From Daphnia pulex (lineage: Eukaryota > Arthropoda > Branchiopoda > Diplostraca > Daphniidae): a stretch of DNA of 64,000 nucleotides. The translations under genes and the position numbers were made by a program. This document shows positions 10,747-23,400 of the stretch, piece after piece (within the stretch, counting starts at the first letter, position 1; each line of letters starts with the position of its first letter). Location of the stretch: the NCBI RefSeq assembly GCF_021134715.1, contig NC_060026.1:5695001-5759000 (forward strand). Direction: 5' to 3'. The notes below the pieces were generated by a model. It ran no database searches, was not told the origin of the DNA, and saw nothing but the letters and a program-made list of their open reading frames with translations.

Positions 10747-11675
10747 TATATTGAAAAAGTAGCGGTTTTGGGCTCCCATATTGTTAGGCAATTATTTAAA
10801 GCTTTTTATCAATTTATTTTGGATCGAAAAAAGCGCTAATAAAATTGAGACAAAGCCTTGTCTCAAGATGCATCTAGTGGGTTTAGACCCAAAAGCCGTA
10901 ATGAAAGGTATATTAGCCAAATATAGTGTGGTAGAAAAATATCAGCTAAAAAATTTTCAATTAAAACAAAATAAAATATTCTTGAAAAAATTCTTCTTCT
11001 GAATGAGTGACCCCTAACTAAGACAAAGGTTTATCTCAAGGTGTGGAGGATAGGTAACTCAAATATTTTTCACAAAACATCTTGACAGCCAGCACTTCAT
11101 CTTTGGGAAGAGGGTAGTTTTCGAAGTGGCACCATTTTCTTGACGGACGGCGACGTCGACGGACGGCGACGTCGACGGCAGTCGACGGTGAGACTGCCCA
11201 GTGGGTCCAACTGTCCAGTGGGATTCGGCAACGAAGTAGCCGATACTGCCAACTGGAGAAAGCATTGACTCCGGCGTGCCAGATTGAATATTTCGTTGAA
11301 TTAGCCAGAGCTGCACTCGTCGTCCGATTGAGATCCATTGGCAAAACCTCCGACGTATGACCAAATGTTAAAAAAAACGGCCATCAATTCGCCATCTTCT
11401 TTTCTTTCCTGACTAGCGTTTCTTTCATGATTTCCAGGCCCAGCAGCCTGTTGGACAGGAAAGGCGGGTAACCAGATTGAGACTATGGGAAAGTAGCCTA
11501 CTTCAGACTTTTTAATCCTTACATGGAGACTATGGAGCAAGCAAAAACTAAGAGGATACCAGTAAAACCCAGTCGCAGTTTTCAAAATAATTCGAAGCCA
11601 CTTATAACAACAACCCCTTTAAATTTCAGCCTTTTTATTTTCCTCCCCGTTTTCTCACATTTGTTATCGTCTGTA
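10747..11675. other. Spacer between the two TIR elements, with a 16-bp tandem repeat
   Basis: No supported gene. At 11142-11188 the unit GACGGACGGCGACGTC occurs twice plus a partial third copy. The sequence around it (11040-11600) is less AT-rich than its neighbours and carries overlapping open minus-strand frames of 94-102 codons, but their residues look like noise and I recognise nothing. Confidence 0.45.
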
Positions 11676-12002
11676 AGGGAGAGTGAGGTGAAATTGGGCA
11701 CGGGTCAAACGGGACAGTTGGAGGGAAAATAGTAAATATAATTTTAAAATTATAAAAAAAATTGCCTCAAATGGATAGTGATTATAAAGGTAAAAAGTTT
11801 AGGGCGTTTTTATTTTTAAAAACGGTTTTTTCTTCGCTAAAAATGTTGCCACCATGTAGTGTTCCTAACTAAAACTATAAAAAAAAGTATACACTATAAA
11901 CATACTGACATGTTCTTTCTTCATTTCTTTTCGTTTGTGTAAGAATAATATCAAAGAAAAGAGTTTAGTTTTTAATTTTATACTCCAAAGGCTTTTAAAG
12001 TT

Positions 12003-15000
12003 TGGTCCCATGAAAAAAGTGAGTTAAACCGTGCATCGTACAAAACTGCCAAATCTATTTATCAAAGAGAGTTAAGAAAGACAAAACACCGTACATGGTC
12101 TTGTTTCCGTAAAACTGCAGCCAATAGTGACACTTTCAAAGCCTTGTCTTCTTTTACGGGTAAATGCAACTCTATCTCTCTCCCTGAGACTATTATTACA
12201 AATGGTGAATCGGTCTCTGACCCATCGGTTATTGTTGAGCACTGCGCGGATCATTTCTTTCCAAGTAAACGCCCGTCCACGGCTGCTCACGCATAAAAAA
12301 CTGAGCGTTTAGTTGAGACTGCGCTTTTTTGCCCGGTCTCGACTCCTATTCCCCTGATCAGTGATTTGTGATTTAATTCTGCAGTTTCTTCGCTCAATCC
12401 TGATTCCTCGGCTGGAAATGATGGACTTCAAGCCTAACTATCGATTCTTTGCATCCCCTCGATTCAGGCTCGGCTTATTGCGATCCTAAATGCGTTTCTT
12501 CTACTTTGTTACTTCCCAGTCTCATGGAAATCTGTGAAGGTAACCATCATTGGCAAACCAAACAAAAAGTCTTATGATTCTCTTCACAACTTTAGACCTA
12601 TCAGTTTGGGGAGCAATCTGGCTAAAACTTGGACGTCTTAACTGGCACGCTAGGGACTGCGACTGGCTCACTGAGGAGCAACATGGTTTTCTGGCTGGTA
12701 AATCTACTGAAACTGCACCCCCATTCACTTACGTCTTTTGTTGAAAATGGTTTCTCGGTCAAACACTTCTCTGCTGCTGCCGCTTTCCTTGATATTAAGA
12801 GTGCCTTCGACTCTGCTTGGAACCCTGCCATTATTGCTGCTCTGCATAGTAGATCTTGCCCCCAATACCTCTTAAAAATCGTAAGCAGCTTCCTAGCCGA
12901 CCGCTGTGCAATTCTGTCTCATAATGGTTCGTCGTTTGAAAAGAGAGTGGAAGTTGGATGCCCGCAAGGCGGTGTCCTTTCGCCGTTCCTATGGAACGTT
13001 ATGATCGATGACATTCTGCGCATCGTTTTTCCTTTTCTTTATTTGCTTATTGCTTATGCAGACGATCTGGCAATCATAACATCACACCTGGATCCGGCAG
13101 TGGCAATTGCTCACCTTCAAATAGCTTGTGACGCTATAAATGGATGGCTGGAAGGAGTTAAGCTCTCTCTTAATGCTGTTAAATCTGTTGTCATTCTATT
13201 CTCTCGTCGCTTTGCCCCTCTACCCTCTTTCAAAGTGTTCATTAATGGAGTCTCGATCCCTTGCTCGCAAACTGTAACCTACCTTGGATTTTTTATTGAC
13301 GCCCAGTTAAACTGGTAACAACATATAATTCAAAAATGTGCTGCGGCGAAGAGGGCTCTGTTCTCATAACAATTGATTGCGACTGACATGGGGTGTCGAT
13401 AGAAAGAGGATTCTCTTTCTTTACGAAACAGTGGTTGAACCGGTTCTTTTATATGGCTGTAGCATCTGGATTTCTGCTCTGCGGAAGAAAAGTGTGATTA
13501 AGAAGCTGCGCTCCTTCCAACGCTCAGTAGCGCTTCTCGCCACACGAGCTTTTAAAACTGCACCTTTAAAACATCCCCCTTCTAATTTTGTCCAATCTCC
13601 GACCTGTAGAGGCAAGGGCTTTTGAGTTAGCCTCTGTTGCTTTACTGAGTCAGTCTCATGCCAAAATGTTTTCACCTTCTTCTCGCCGTGTCATTAATAA
13701 AATGCTACCCTTGCTTGTGTGCTCTCCAAGAACTGAGCTGATTACGTACCCCCACCTCTCTAGTCATCCTCCCTGGAATATTGATCTTAGTCACATAGCC
13801 ATTCCGTCTGATGGTACAGTCTCTCTCTATCCTGTTCATGACAGGCTGCTCCGCTTTTATATGGTTGCTTTCCGCGACGTCAAGCACTGTAGCTTCGGTG
13901 TTGTCTGTTTCGATGTCGACGGTTTGGCTTTCTCAAGCTATGGTCATCTCCCACTAGAATGCTCTTTACGTAGAGTTAGCGCTTACGCTCTTAACTCAGC
14001 CTTAATTTTTGCTCATGAAGTCGTAGGCTCTTCGTCTGACAAAATCTTTGAATTCTTTGTTCCTACATCTCCTTTCTTTTCCTACCCTTACAGGAGGCTT
14101 CATGATATGGAAATCAAGAACTTCTCATTGCTTGTTTCTATTCAATCTTTATCTACAGTGTTCACTGGCCTGCGCTCGGAGTCCGACGGATTCAAGGCAG
14201 CAGTCTTGCTTACCAGACAAATGCCAGTGAACCTAACTTTTCCGAATTTTCACTCGGTGGCTAAAGCCAGGTCTCAAATCACTCAATCTCTAAGCTCTGA
14301 GTGGGATGAGGAATGGTTATCATCTGCGCCAACTTGCACTAAATTGCTCTTTCCTGATGTGGCATCTGCACATGTAATTGGGGCTTTAGACTTGAAAACT
14401 TGGGTGGTGCAAATCATCACTGGTCACTGCGCCTTAAATGCGCATCAATATCGCTTCGGCTTTCTTGCTGATCCTGCTTGTCGTTGTGGTGATCAGTCAG
14501 AGTCCGTGGAACACTTTCTTTTCGTCTGTCCCCTTTATGATCGAGCTGGTTTCAAAACACAGTCCTTGGCTGAGCTTTCGCAGTGGCCGCCTCCACTGCA
14601 TTCCATATTCCTCAGAGTCCTATCTTGTGGGCTGAATTCACGTGTTTTATTTCTCGAAGCAAAAGGCTTCTTTTTAGCCGTGCTCACGTTAGGCCACTTG
14701 AGTCTTTGAGCTGATTTCAGTAACTAGAAATACTGCTTCTTATATTTTACCCGAAAGTAATTATATGCCCTCCATGTCAATAATTCCCAATGCTTTCCTT
14801 CTTTCTTCTTTCTCCTCTTTTACTTACACTCCTCATTCAATGTCAGATTCACCAGATCGGAGTGTGAGGGATTGGGGGCTTCAGGGTGCCTCTCTCTCTC
14901 GGCTATACCGGCGGCCTTGAAGGTCTAACCATGCCGGGCAGACGCGAAAATTGAGAGAGTGGTAACCGGGTGACCTTCATGAACTCAACTGGGTCCGATA

Positions 15001-15140
15001 GACCCAGTTTCCCCAATCTTATGTATCTACCAGTCTTGCCGAACCAATGTATCATTGTAAATATTATGAACTTATATATGCTGGAAATACAATTGGGCAG
15101 CGCTCGTGTCGAGTACGGCCATTTTAAAATTTAAAAAAAT
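12003..15140 (+). mobile_element. 5'-truncated non-LTR retrotransposon (Jockey/I/R1-like), degenerate
   Basis: The remnant of a LINE ORF2. From about 12003 an RT N-terminal region reads AKSIYQRELRKTKHRTWS and, near 12540-12640, IGKPNKKSYDSLHNFRPISL, with stops. At 12629-13318 an open frame carries the palm: LDIKSAFDSAW (motif A), CPQGGVLSPFLWN (B), IAYADDLAII (C, catalytic DD) and VTYLGFFID. An in-frame TAA follows LNW, and the thumb continues to 13625 in a new frame. At 13588-14709 a 373-codon frame holds an RNase H-like region lacking a clear acidic triad, then CRCGDQSESVEHFLFVCPLY, the CCHC-type C-terminal knuckle of such elements. A 3' UTR follows to an A-rich end near 15140. The endonuclease domain is absent. 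It cannot mobilise itself. Confidence 0.85.
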
Positions 15141-15784
15141 ACTCCAGTAGAGTTTGTATTTTGTCTCCTGATTAACACAGGATTGACATTTCTTTATAAC
15201 TTACCAAGGAAGAGATAAAATAAGTTGAATTCGACGTCGTTGTGGGTGGGTTGGGACAGCTGATATGCCCAACATTGGACAGCCGTGGGTGGGGCTTGGG
15301 AAGGTGAATTTTCATGCCATCACTATTTTTTTGGGATCTTACTTAATTGATAACCGCTTTAAGTAATCGATAACCCGAAACCAAGCCCCCTTGATTTTTT
15401 ATTTTTCCCCCTATCTGACATAAGCAGTTTCTTATGCTATAGGAAACTTTTTTAATAGATTTATGAAAATGAAAACTTTTCTAAATATAGAATTCAGTAT
15501 TGCAGATATTATTTCATTAAAAAAAATTATTCTGGTGTTTTAGTAAACTAAACAGAGGCTGTCCCACATCAGCACTCAACCTAGTGTCCCAATTTACCCA
15601 ATATCATGGGCTCCTCCCCCAATTTTCTCACAACTTTGTAAATCAGTACAGGGTAAACCATTTCTTCTAAAATTACCAAAAAATTACTGGAAATGCAAAA
15701 TTGGTGCTGAAAACACCAATCAGATAAAAACAAAAATATTTTAATGGGTTAATTTATTTTGAAGTACCGTACAAGCGGTGTCCA

Positions 15785-15953
15785 CCCGTTTCGGCACTTT
15801 TTTCGGCACTTTCTATTTTGACGTTTTCGGCACCCATATAAAACGCTTGGTCCCCCCTTGTATTTAAAATCTCCTCGTTCATTAAAAAAATCTTTCCGTT
15901 TCGGCACAAATTGTGTCTTTTTCGACACCAACTGTGTCCGTTTCGGCACAAAA
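15785..15953. repeat. Cluster of TTTCGGCAC words
   Basis: The word TTTCGGCAC or a one-base variant (TTTCGACAC) occurs six times in 170 nt with irregular spacing. Some copies are arranged so that GTGTC/GACAC halves can pair. No protein or RNA gene is recognised. Confidence 0.5.
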
Positions 15954-16244
15954 ACAAAAAATTATTTTTCATGTCATCTAGGGGTGATTTTCATTTCCTC
16001 CATCAAATTCACCACGTCTACCTCTGCCTCGCTCAACCCGCACAGAATCACCACTAACCTCATCATCAACTCCTCCAGCAAAGTTTGGGAATGCGTTTTG
16101 TGCAAAGATGTGGGAGACAATAAGGCAAATAAAGGAAACTTACTTCTCATCTCTAAAGTCATCTTAAGAAAAAAAACGGGGAAAGATGGTAAAAACGATT
16201 CTGATGATATGAATGTAGACTTCCGATTCTAATGAATGCCCAGT

Positions 16245-16315
16245 CGTCTCATGTAGGCATCGAACCCTTCTATCCCGCATATTAGTCGAATGCTATGCCA
16301 CTGTGCCATGAGTCC
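16245..16315 (-). pseudogene. tRNA-like relic or SINE head
   Basis: The minus strand contains an A-box-like TGGCACAGTGG (16308-16298) and, 31 nt on, a B-box GGTTCGATGCC (16266-16256), the internal RNA polymerase III promoter pair of tRNAs. The total length of 71 nt fits a tRNA. The outer arms (GGACTCA / TGAGACG) pair at five of seven positions and an anticodon-like arm GCATT...TATGC is present, but position 33 is not a clear T and the T stem is mismatched. Best read as a tRNA pseudogene or the head of a tRNA-derived SINE. No downstream SINE tail is evident. Confidence 0.5.
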
Positions 16316-16568
16316 CTATTCAGCTGAACGAAGGGCAAGTAGAAATCGTACCAAATTTACTAAATAAGACAAACAGATGTATCTCATTTCCGACCTTACG
16401 ATTACACCATTCATTTTTGCATGGTTAGTTATAAAATATGCATCTTAGTTATAAAATGAATTTTCTCTAATAAATTATATTATATCAGAGATTCAAACCC
16501 GGATGTCCCGTACAAGCACAACGTACAGCATAACAACAAAACACGCCCTATTTGACCCCACTCTCCCC

Positions 16569-19500
16569 TATAGATACGTCGTGGTATAATACTTAATGCG
16601 CTCCGCATTTTATTGTAAACAGGTTGCTAGTTATAATTATAAAAGAGAGTTGCTGCGTAACGACTAGACCCTCTTGATATGAGCTTCGAGCTTGATAGCA
16701 CCGAGCCATCTAAATAACGCAACATGTGTACGTTTTGAGGGGAAAGTGAATAATAATGAAGGAACTACGAAGACGTTTTTCGTAAGTATACTAGTTACCG
16801 GCCGCTTTTTGGTATAACCGAACACTGGGACGCTACTGTTGATTCCTATTCCCCATCTGTAAAGTCGAACTATTAGCAGGGAAAATTCGGCCAACCCTGT
16901 GATCTGGAATGTCTGGCTCCGCCTTTTTTAAGCGTTCGTGTGCCGTGTTGGAAACAGAGTCTGTAACAACAGAGTCTGTACGTGAAAAGTATATTCTACG
17001 TTTCGCGATGAAAATTCAGGAACATTGTAGACAGCATGAAATTTTTCCGAAGTGAAAAAGTTAACCCCTTTGTTGATGTAATCGACCGCTTGGTGCGCAG
17101 CGCTCGGTGGGTGTCAGCTGGAAAAGTCGGCGAACCCTGTAATGTGGATTGTGTAGCTCCGCCCTTTTTCCGAATAACGCGTTCGCTCGTCGTGTTTCCG
17201 TGAACTAAAAATTATAATTTTTGTTTGACAATTATTAGTGCCACGTCGAGCAAATAACTGTTCAAACCACATCAAGATCCATAGTGCCATTTAGAAGTTA
17301 TTTTCTCGTGAAATGGTTGCAACTCAGAGTAGGAAATAAGTTGGTGAACCAAGAGGGAATAAGTTCTACATTTATTGTAAATTTTGTTCGCGTTTTGTTG
17401 TGAATTGACAAGCAAAAATGTTAATTTTAGTTCTTAATTTGACCGCTAGATGACGCTGCAGCGTTTTTTTTTTTATTTTATAGATTTTTTTGCCCTGATC
17501 TAAATGGCTATTGCCATACCATACCCACAGTATAAACGGCGCGCCATACTCTAAAAAGGCAACGTTTAGTAACCATCTAAATAGAAGAAGAGATACAGGC
17601 AAATATTATTCTGTGAAAAGAAGAAGTCTAGTTTCGAAACTTGATGTCAGTATGTGTTTTAAATAGCTATACCTTTCCGGACAAATAGGGTGCGATATAT
17701 GTCTCAAAGTAAAAAAAAAAAATACTGCCACATAATAGGAATGTGCCGGGTGTGTACGAGAAATAATATCATCGTTCCTGGACTTTGGTATCTTGGAGAC
17801 TATACAGACCGCCAGCACTGGACGGATAATTTGAACGACAGCCGTTATAGAATAGCCATTCGAAAAAGGGGGAGGTTGACAAAAGGTTAACGCTTTTCTT
17901 GACTTGCCTGAGAAAAACGCAGAATTAACAAATACGAGCGGCACTTCAACGCAGTACAAAGGAGTAAACAAAAAAAGGTCACAGAGCTAACACAAGGATT
18001 TTCAAAAAAGAAGGAGGAGAGGCGGCGAACCTTATCCGAAAAGAGAAATTCAACATTCAGCGATCTCCATATACTACCCTGCTCATTCAACTGTCATAAA
18101 CCTCCCTCAAGACTCGGCAAATACTCCCAAATATATGTGAAAAATATGCATGGCAGAGTATTGAAAGACTTTTACTTACATCTTTTGAATTTTTCTTTTT
18201 TAATTATTGCTTATATACACTGAACAATACGAGAAACCACGAGACGTTCTGGAGACGACCAATTCCGGTCGATTGTATAGGCGCTGCAACGAATATAAAA
18301 CTTGCCAACATAAAGAGGGGTACTTTTATTGGCTTCGTTTTCTACTTAACTATCCTATCAACTCGGGGTAAAGTAGATTGCAGCAATAAATGCTTGTCGA
18401 CTTTTACTCGGCATTTTATGTACTATGTACAGTACTTTTTATGCCAGTAGCCCATATCTTGTCATGGATATTATCTTTCGACCTAGTATAGTAGAATGCA
18501 GTAAATGAACTTGCGTTAAGACTAACAGGAATGTCTTTCCAACATCAAGATCTAGGAGTGAAATAAACCGAATACTTTTAAAGTCATTTAGTAATCATCT
18601 AATAACTAACGTCCATCTTGGAAATTATTTACGTAACCAGAATTTAGAAAAGGTTTCCAATTCAAAATTGGGAATTCTCACTTATTAATTATACAGATGA
18701 TTATTTAATTGAAATGACGAAAGCAACGTCTGTGAACGACGAGCGTATCTGAATTATAATGAGAAAAGAAATATGTTAAAAATGGGAAAGCGAATTATTC
18801 AAATTTTCAGACATTTTCTAATCGTTTCTGTCTCCTCCAAGTCATTACTGCTAGGCATTGCTATAGGTGCTTCTTCCAATACTACTTTCATTGTCTAATG
18901 ACCGCGCTTCTAGTAAATTGCGACATATATTTGTACGACTCTTCAATTAATCATAAACGAAAGTCCTGTACAAGGGAAACTTTGGCACAAAACGTTTCGC
19001 TATGTCATCTTCCAACCGCATTATTCTTTCGTGTTTCTTGACTTTCTTCAATTTAATTTCAACTCCATGCAGGAATTTGAATTGTTAAAGCAGACGGAGA
19101 GGATGTAGGAACAAGGGACACACGGAATAGTTAAAATAACAGAGACCTAGTTACGAAGCGGTGGTGATGTGCGTGAACCCTAACCCGGAGCGCGCATTTC
19201 CTTTGCCACCTCTTCCGCCCATTCCATTCCCTTTCCATTTGTGCTCAAATGTGTGAGACAGATGTGCCACTGAAAACCTTTTTTTTTCGGTATTGTGCAA
19301 ATGAGAAAACCTTTTCAATTCCGGTTGACGTTCATAGAAATCTCCCCGGAACAAACGCGGCAAAAGCGTACAATTCTTTACATATTGGACGTTTTTTTTT
19401 CTAAAAGGTGTCGGAATAAGCACGAAAGGGAAAGGGGGGGGGCTTCGTCATGGATTTATCAGTCAAAGCGCTTGGGCGGTGTTTCTGATTTTGGGGAACT

Positions 19501-20037
19501 TTAAGGGTGTGTCGAGTAAAAGGTATAGAAAAATTCTACAGATTATTGGAGAGAGGGGGGGGGGTACAGTAATACAGGTAATTTTTTTTTCTGAATATTC
19601 CATCGATGGACTAGGCAAAGGTTTCAGGGCAAGCCAAAAGCCAGCAACTTTGGATGTTATTCCAACACCGTATCTAATTTAGCCCATTGTAAAAAAAAGG
19701 AAAAAATATTTCCGCTGGTAGGGATCGAAGGGCAATGAAACCATCCAGCTTCCGTCAATAACTATCCGTAGAGCAGAGAGTAGTAGTCCTAGTAGTAATA
19801 TCTTATATTGGAGTGATGACATTCCATCATAATTTTCCGAAACCCGAAACGCGTTGAACAGAGAAATCACCGCTCGTAAAAACCTCTTCAAAAGATCGTA
19901 AAAATTAACGATAGGCCGTTAAAACCTCTGGCTGCTGTTTTCTTTCATTTTTTGACCTTAGATTTCGATCCGGAATCTCATATTGTTAGTTTACTTCGCT
20001 GTCCAGTTGATACTTTAATGACCTCAATTACTACTAC
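16569..20037. other. Non-coding stretch with a diverged tandem pair
   Basis: No gene is supported. Two diverged copies of a roughly 70-nt segment lie at 16879-16950 and 17119-17192; both read GGAAAA.TCGGC.AACCCTGT followed by GCTCCGCC and a GCGTTCG word. Homopolymer G runs occur near 19433 and 19553. The rest shows short unconvincing frames only. Confidence 0.5.
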
Positions 20038-20416
20038 CTACCTAGCGATCTTTTTTGGCCGTCCTTTCTCTACAACCTTCCAACCTTCAGGACTGCTGGC
20101 CTCGGCTGGCCTTGTCATCGAGGGTGACGAATTCGAAACTTGCTGGTCTTCAAGAAAAGCCTTCAACTTATTTGACCCCACAGATGAAGAAGCATCACAG
20201 CTTATAGTTCCCTTCAATTTCGTCCTTTTCTTGATCTTCATTCATAGTTGATGTTAAAAGAGACGCGGCAGCAGCAACTGAAGCCCCGGGTCTAGAATGA
20301 CAGGGCAAGATGGTCAATGGGTCCAGTTGGTCTTGAATCCCAAGAGCCACCGACTCGGATGGACGGAGATAAAAGGTTGGAACCACTAGCCATATGTCTG
20401 TGAGCTCTGTGGTCAA
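20038..20416 (-). pseudogene. Possible decayed coding fragment, unrecognised
   Basis: Two overlapping minus-strand frames give coherent, non-repetitive text: an upstream piece (20416-20195) including LRPSESVALGIQDQLDP, and a downstream piece (20241-20038) including KLKAFLEDQQVSN and SSPEGWKVVEKGRPKKIAR. They could be one former frame broken by a frameshift near 20220. The last phrase resembles the basic 'EGW.VV..GRPKK' text found in ORF1 proteins of some LINEs, but this is a weak visual resemblance. Confidence 0.25.
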
Positions 20417-23400
20417 TTTAGAAAGGTGAAACGTATATATATTAGAGAGACAAGCTGCGTACTGTATATGTGAACAGCGCGTAGGCGGAAGAAATAACAG
20501 ACGTCGGGTTCATGTCACCTGGTCAGCTGAGTTGATTCGCTCAAGCGCGAGAGGCAAACAACTGGCGCGCGTTAATGTGTTTTCCAGCTCATTTCAACAG
20601 CAGCTCAGTTTGTGGACTAAATAGACTGCTGGCTCGCAAACTTGTTACGCGACTCAGCTACCCTTTTCTCATTTCCTTCTTATTATTATTCAAACAACAA
20701 TATATGTGACCGGTCAGAAAAGGACTACTGTATATTCTCACCGAGATTTACTCCAAAGTAGGCTTTTTACTTTGGATTATAAAATTAGACTCGAATTTGT
20801 ACGTCGTCGGCAGTCTGGGAGGGAAAATATTTTATCGAGTAGGAAAATCTTCGCAGCATTTTAAGGCTTCAGTGCTTTTGCAAATTAGTTGAAGGTATTC
20901 AAAGAATTGGTAGAGCTCTATCCGTCGATGTTAAATGACTAATGAAAGAAGTGGAGCTGTTCTTAAGAGAAAAGATAATCTCTGAAAAGAAATAAGTAAA
21001 AACAACATTCATGCCCTCTGAAAAATGAAGAAGAAAAATAGTATTTGGTAGAGTCTCTTGGCGTCATGAAAGTTATCTGCACTTCCTTGTGATTTAAGCA
21101 CCGTTGCCCCTATTGTCAAATCATCTTAATAATCCGACTAATTCCATCATGGCGACGGCTTGGTGAAGGATTTTTGTTTCTTCTCCGTTACCAGAGAGAC
21201 GAAGACAAACACAATGTTGTTTGGCTGGAAAGTTGTTCTCTTGGATTTTCATATATTTCTTTTCTTTCCGCTTCTTTGGAGATTATAGCCATCCACGGTC
21301 GGAGAAACCTCGAGGACAGAGATAACATCATTGCTCACAATATAATTCCCTTCTACAAACACACAGCACACACACATATAAATAAATATATATCTTAGCT
21401 GCTGCTGCCGTACTGTACTTGCTTCTTTCTCTCGTCACGCTCTACTCTTCCATCCCCCATTCTCTTCTCTTCCTTTCTCTCCCTACCATCTCCTCTTTCA
21501 TCCATCTATCTCACTCTCTTCTGGCCTTAACATCTTTTCTTTTTTTTCTGAACTAATTACTGACCAACGTGGGCAACAACAAGAAATGTCTGGAAGATTG
21601 CCCACCGTACTAGAAGGCACGGAATAATAAAAAGTAACGCCGATTACATTATCTTTATGTTATTATTGTCGAAATTTCTAACTTTTTGGAATGATGATTT
21701 ATCAAAAGATTTGATTCACGGTTTTTTGAGAACGCTTATTTTGTATTTTTTTAATTAATCAATGTCCTTGTATGGCTATTGGGTTACGTGTTTTGCTCAA
21801 CACATTTTGAGTCAGCGCATATTACACACGGCGCAGCTAGCGGTTCCATACTCATGGAAAAGCTTGGAAATCCCTTCTCGAATGAAATCATGTGGCTTCG
21901 CCGAAATGTCTATGCACTGCTGACTTTCGGGGGCCCCTCAAATTGCGCCTTTACAGGTATATGTGAATTCAACGTAATCAAATTAAGTACTGCATAATGA
22001 AAGGCGGACTTGATGGATGTCAAGAATGCACGAAGTTGAAAAGTGGGAGTGTGATACCCCCCCCCCCCTCCCCACTCTAACGGAGCAGTGTTTTATACGT
22101 TCGTTTCATTTAGGGCCGATGCGAAGATGCAACGTCTCATAGCAATTGATTCCGCTGCGACTATCACGAAGCTATAAGAAAATGCAAGGGAAAATAAGAA
22201 AAACATAAATAAATGACTAGCTGTAATGCCATCCGTCGTTACGGTGGGGTTTCGACGAAAGACCCACTAGACACCGGAGCTACTCTGCTCTTCGATTTTC
22301 TCTTGCTGGAGCGTTCTTGCAAAAGTAAGCAACCATATCTAACTATAGGCCATTTCCTAGGAATTGGCTGATTGTATATTGCTCACCCTCTTGGATACTT
22401 TTCGACGAAGTCGATGGCGAAAAGGGCAATGGCGATTGGATACAGACAGCTGGTCGCGGCGTGCAAGCCGTAAAGTGTACTGTAGTCAAGGAGATGGAGG
22501 GAGGTGGTGGGGTGGGTGGGGGGCTTGCAGCAGTACAGATATATCGAATGTAGATGATCGGATAGACCGTGAATTTGATTGAGGGCCAACGAGGAGCATA
22601 TCTGTACGGTTAGTGGTTGGTCCGAGAAGAAGAGATAGAGAAAGAGAGAGAGGATAATGGCAGGCAGGCGAGCAGGAAAAGTAGCATCTCCTGAACTCCG
22701 GCACGGTTTTCTACTGATCAAGGCCACTGGAAAAAGTCCGTCCAGTAACGCCCAGGCATCACGACTCGCAGTTATTCATCAATGCGCCATAAGGGATCAA
22801 AATAAGCCAGCGAGTGTAATCACTCGATAGGGAGGGGGTGGAGGAATACCAAGGATGGAGGAGGGGGGGGGGGGAGAGAGATGAAGAAGAAGAAGAAGAA
22901 AAAGAAGAAGACGGCCATGTCAAGTCGATCCTTCATCGCACGGGCAAGAACTTGCTGCGCGCCATCAAAAAGGCAGACCAAAGGAAATTATAGTCATTGA
23001 GCTGCAGCTTACATGGGGGCTGCGCTCCCAACAGCAGCGGTCGTTGCATACAAATATATATCTATGACCGCTGCAGCAGCGGCAGCGCAGCAGCAGCAGA
23101 GCAGCAGTTGATGTATTCAAAACCGCACAGCCATGGCACAGCCCAGGCACAGCCATGGCTTCTAATGGATAGCAGCTACATCAGTCGAGAGACGAGACTC
23201 ACAGAGAGAGACTCACACAGAGAGCCGGAGAGGAACAACCCCAAGAAAACACATCTACATAGGGTCGCAGCTAGATGTAACTACACCTATGTTTGTATTA
23301 TATCCACCAGCCAAAAAAGAAAAAAAAAAAAAAAGAGGGGGATGGCAGGGGAATCAACATTTGCATTATCCGATAGTTACCTATTACCTTCTTCCAGCCG

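Larger units (their letters stand above)
11676..16568. mobile_element. TIR-bounded element 2, same terminus as element 1
   Basis: The left end TA-AGGGAGAGTGAGGTGAAAT (from 11676) and the right end, whose reverse complement reads TA-GGGGAGAGTGGGGTCAAAT (ending 16568), agree at most of about 27 positions and are flanked by TA. The 4.9-kb interior contains a 5'-truncated LINE (12.0-15.1 kb), a tRNA-like relic (16245-16315), a run of TTTCGGCAC words (15785-15953) and a TGTCCCAATTTACCC word (15586) resembling the terminus. No transposase is seen. It may be a non-autonomous copy later filled by a LINE; equally, two separate copies of a short terminal repeat could bracket unrelated DNA. Confidence 0.45.
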
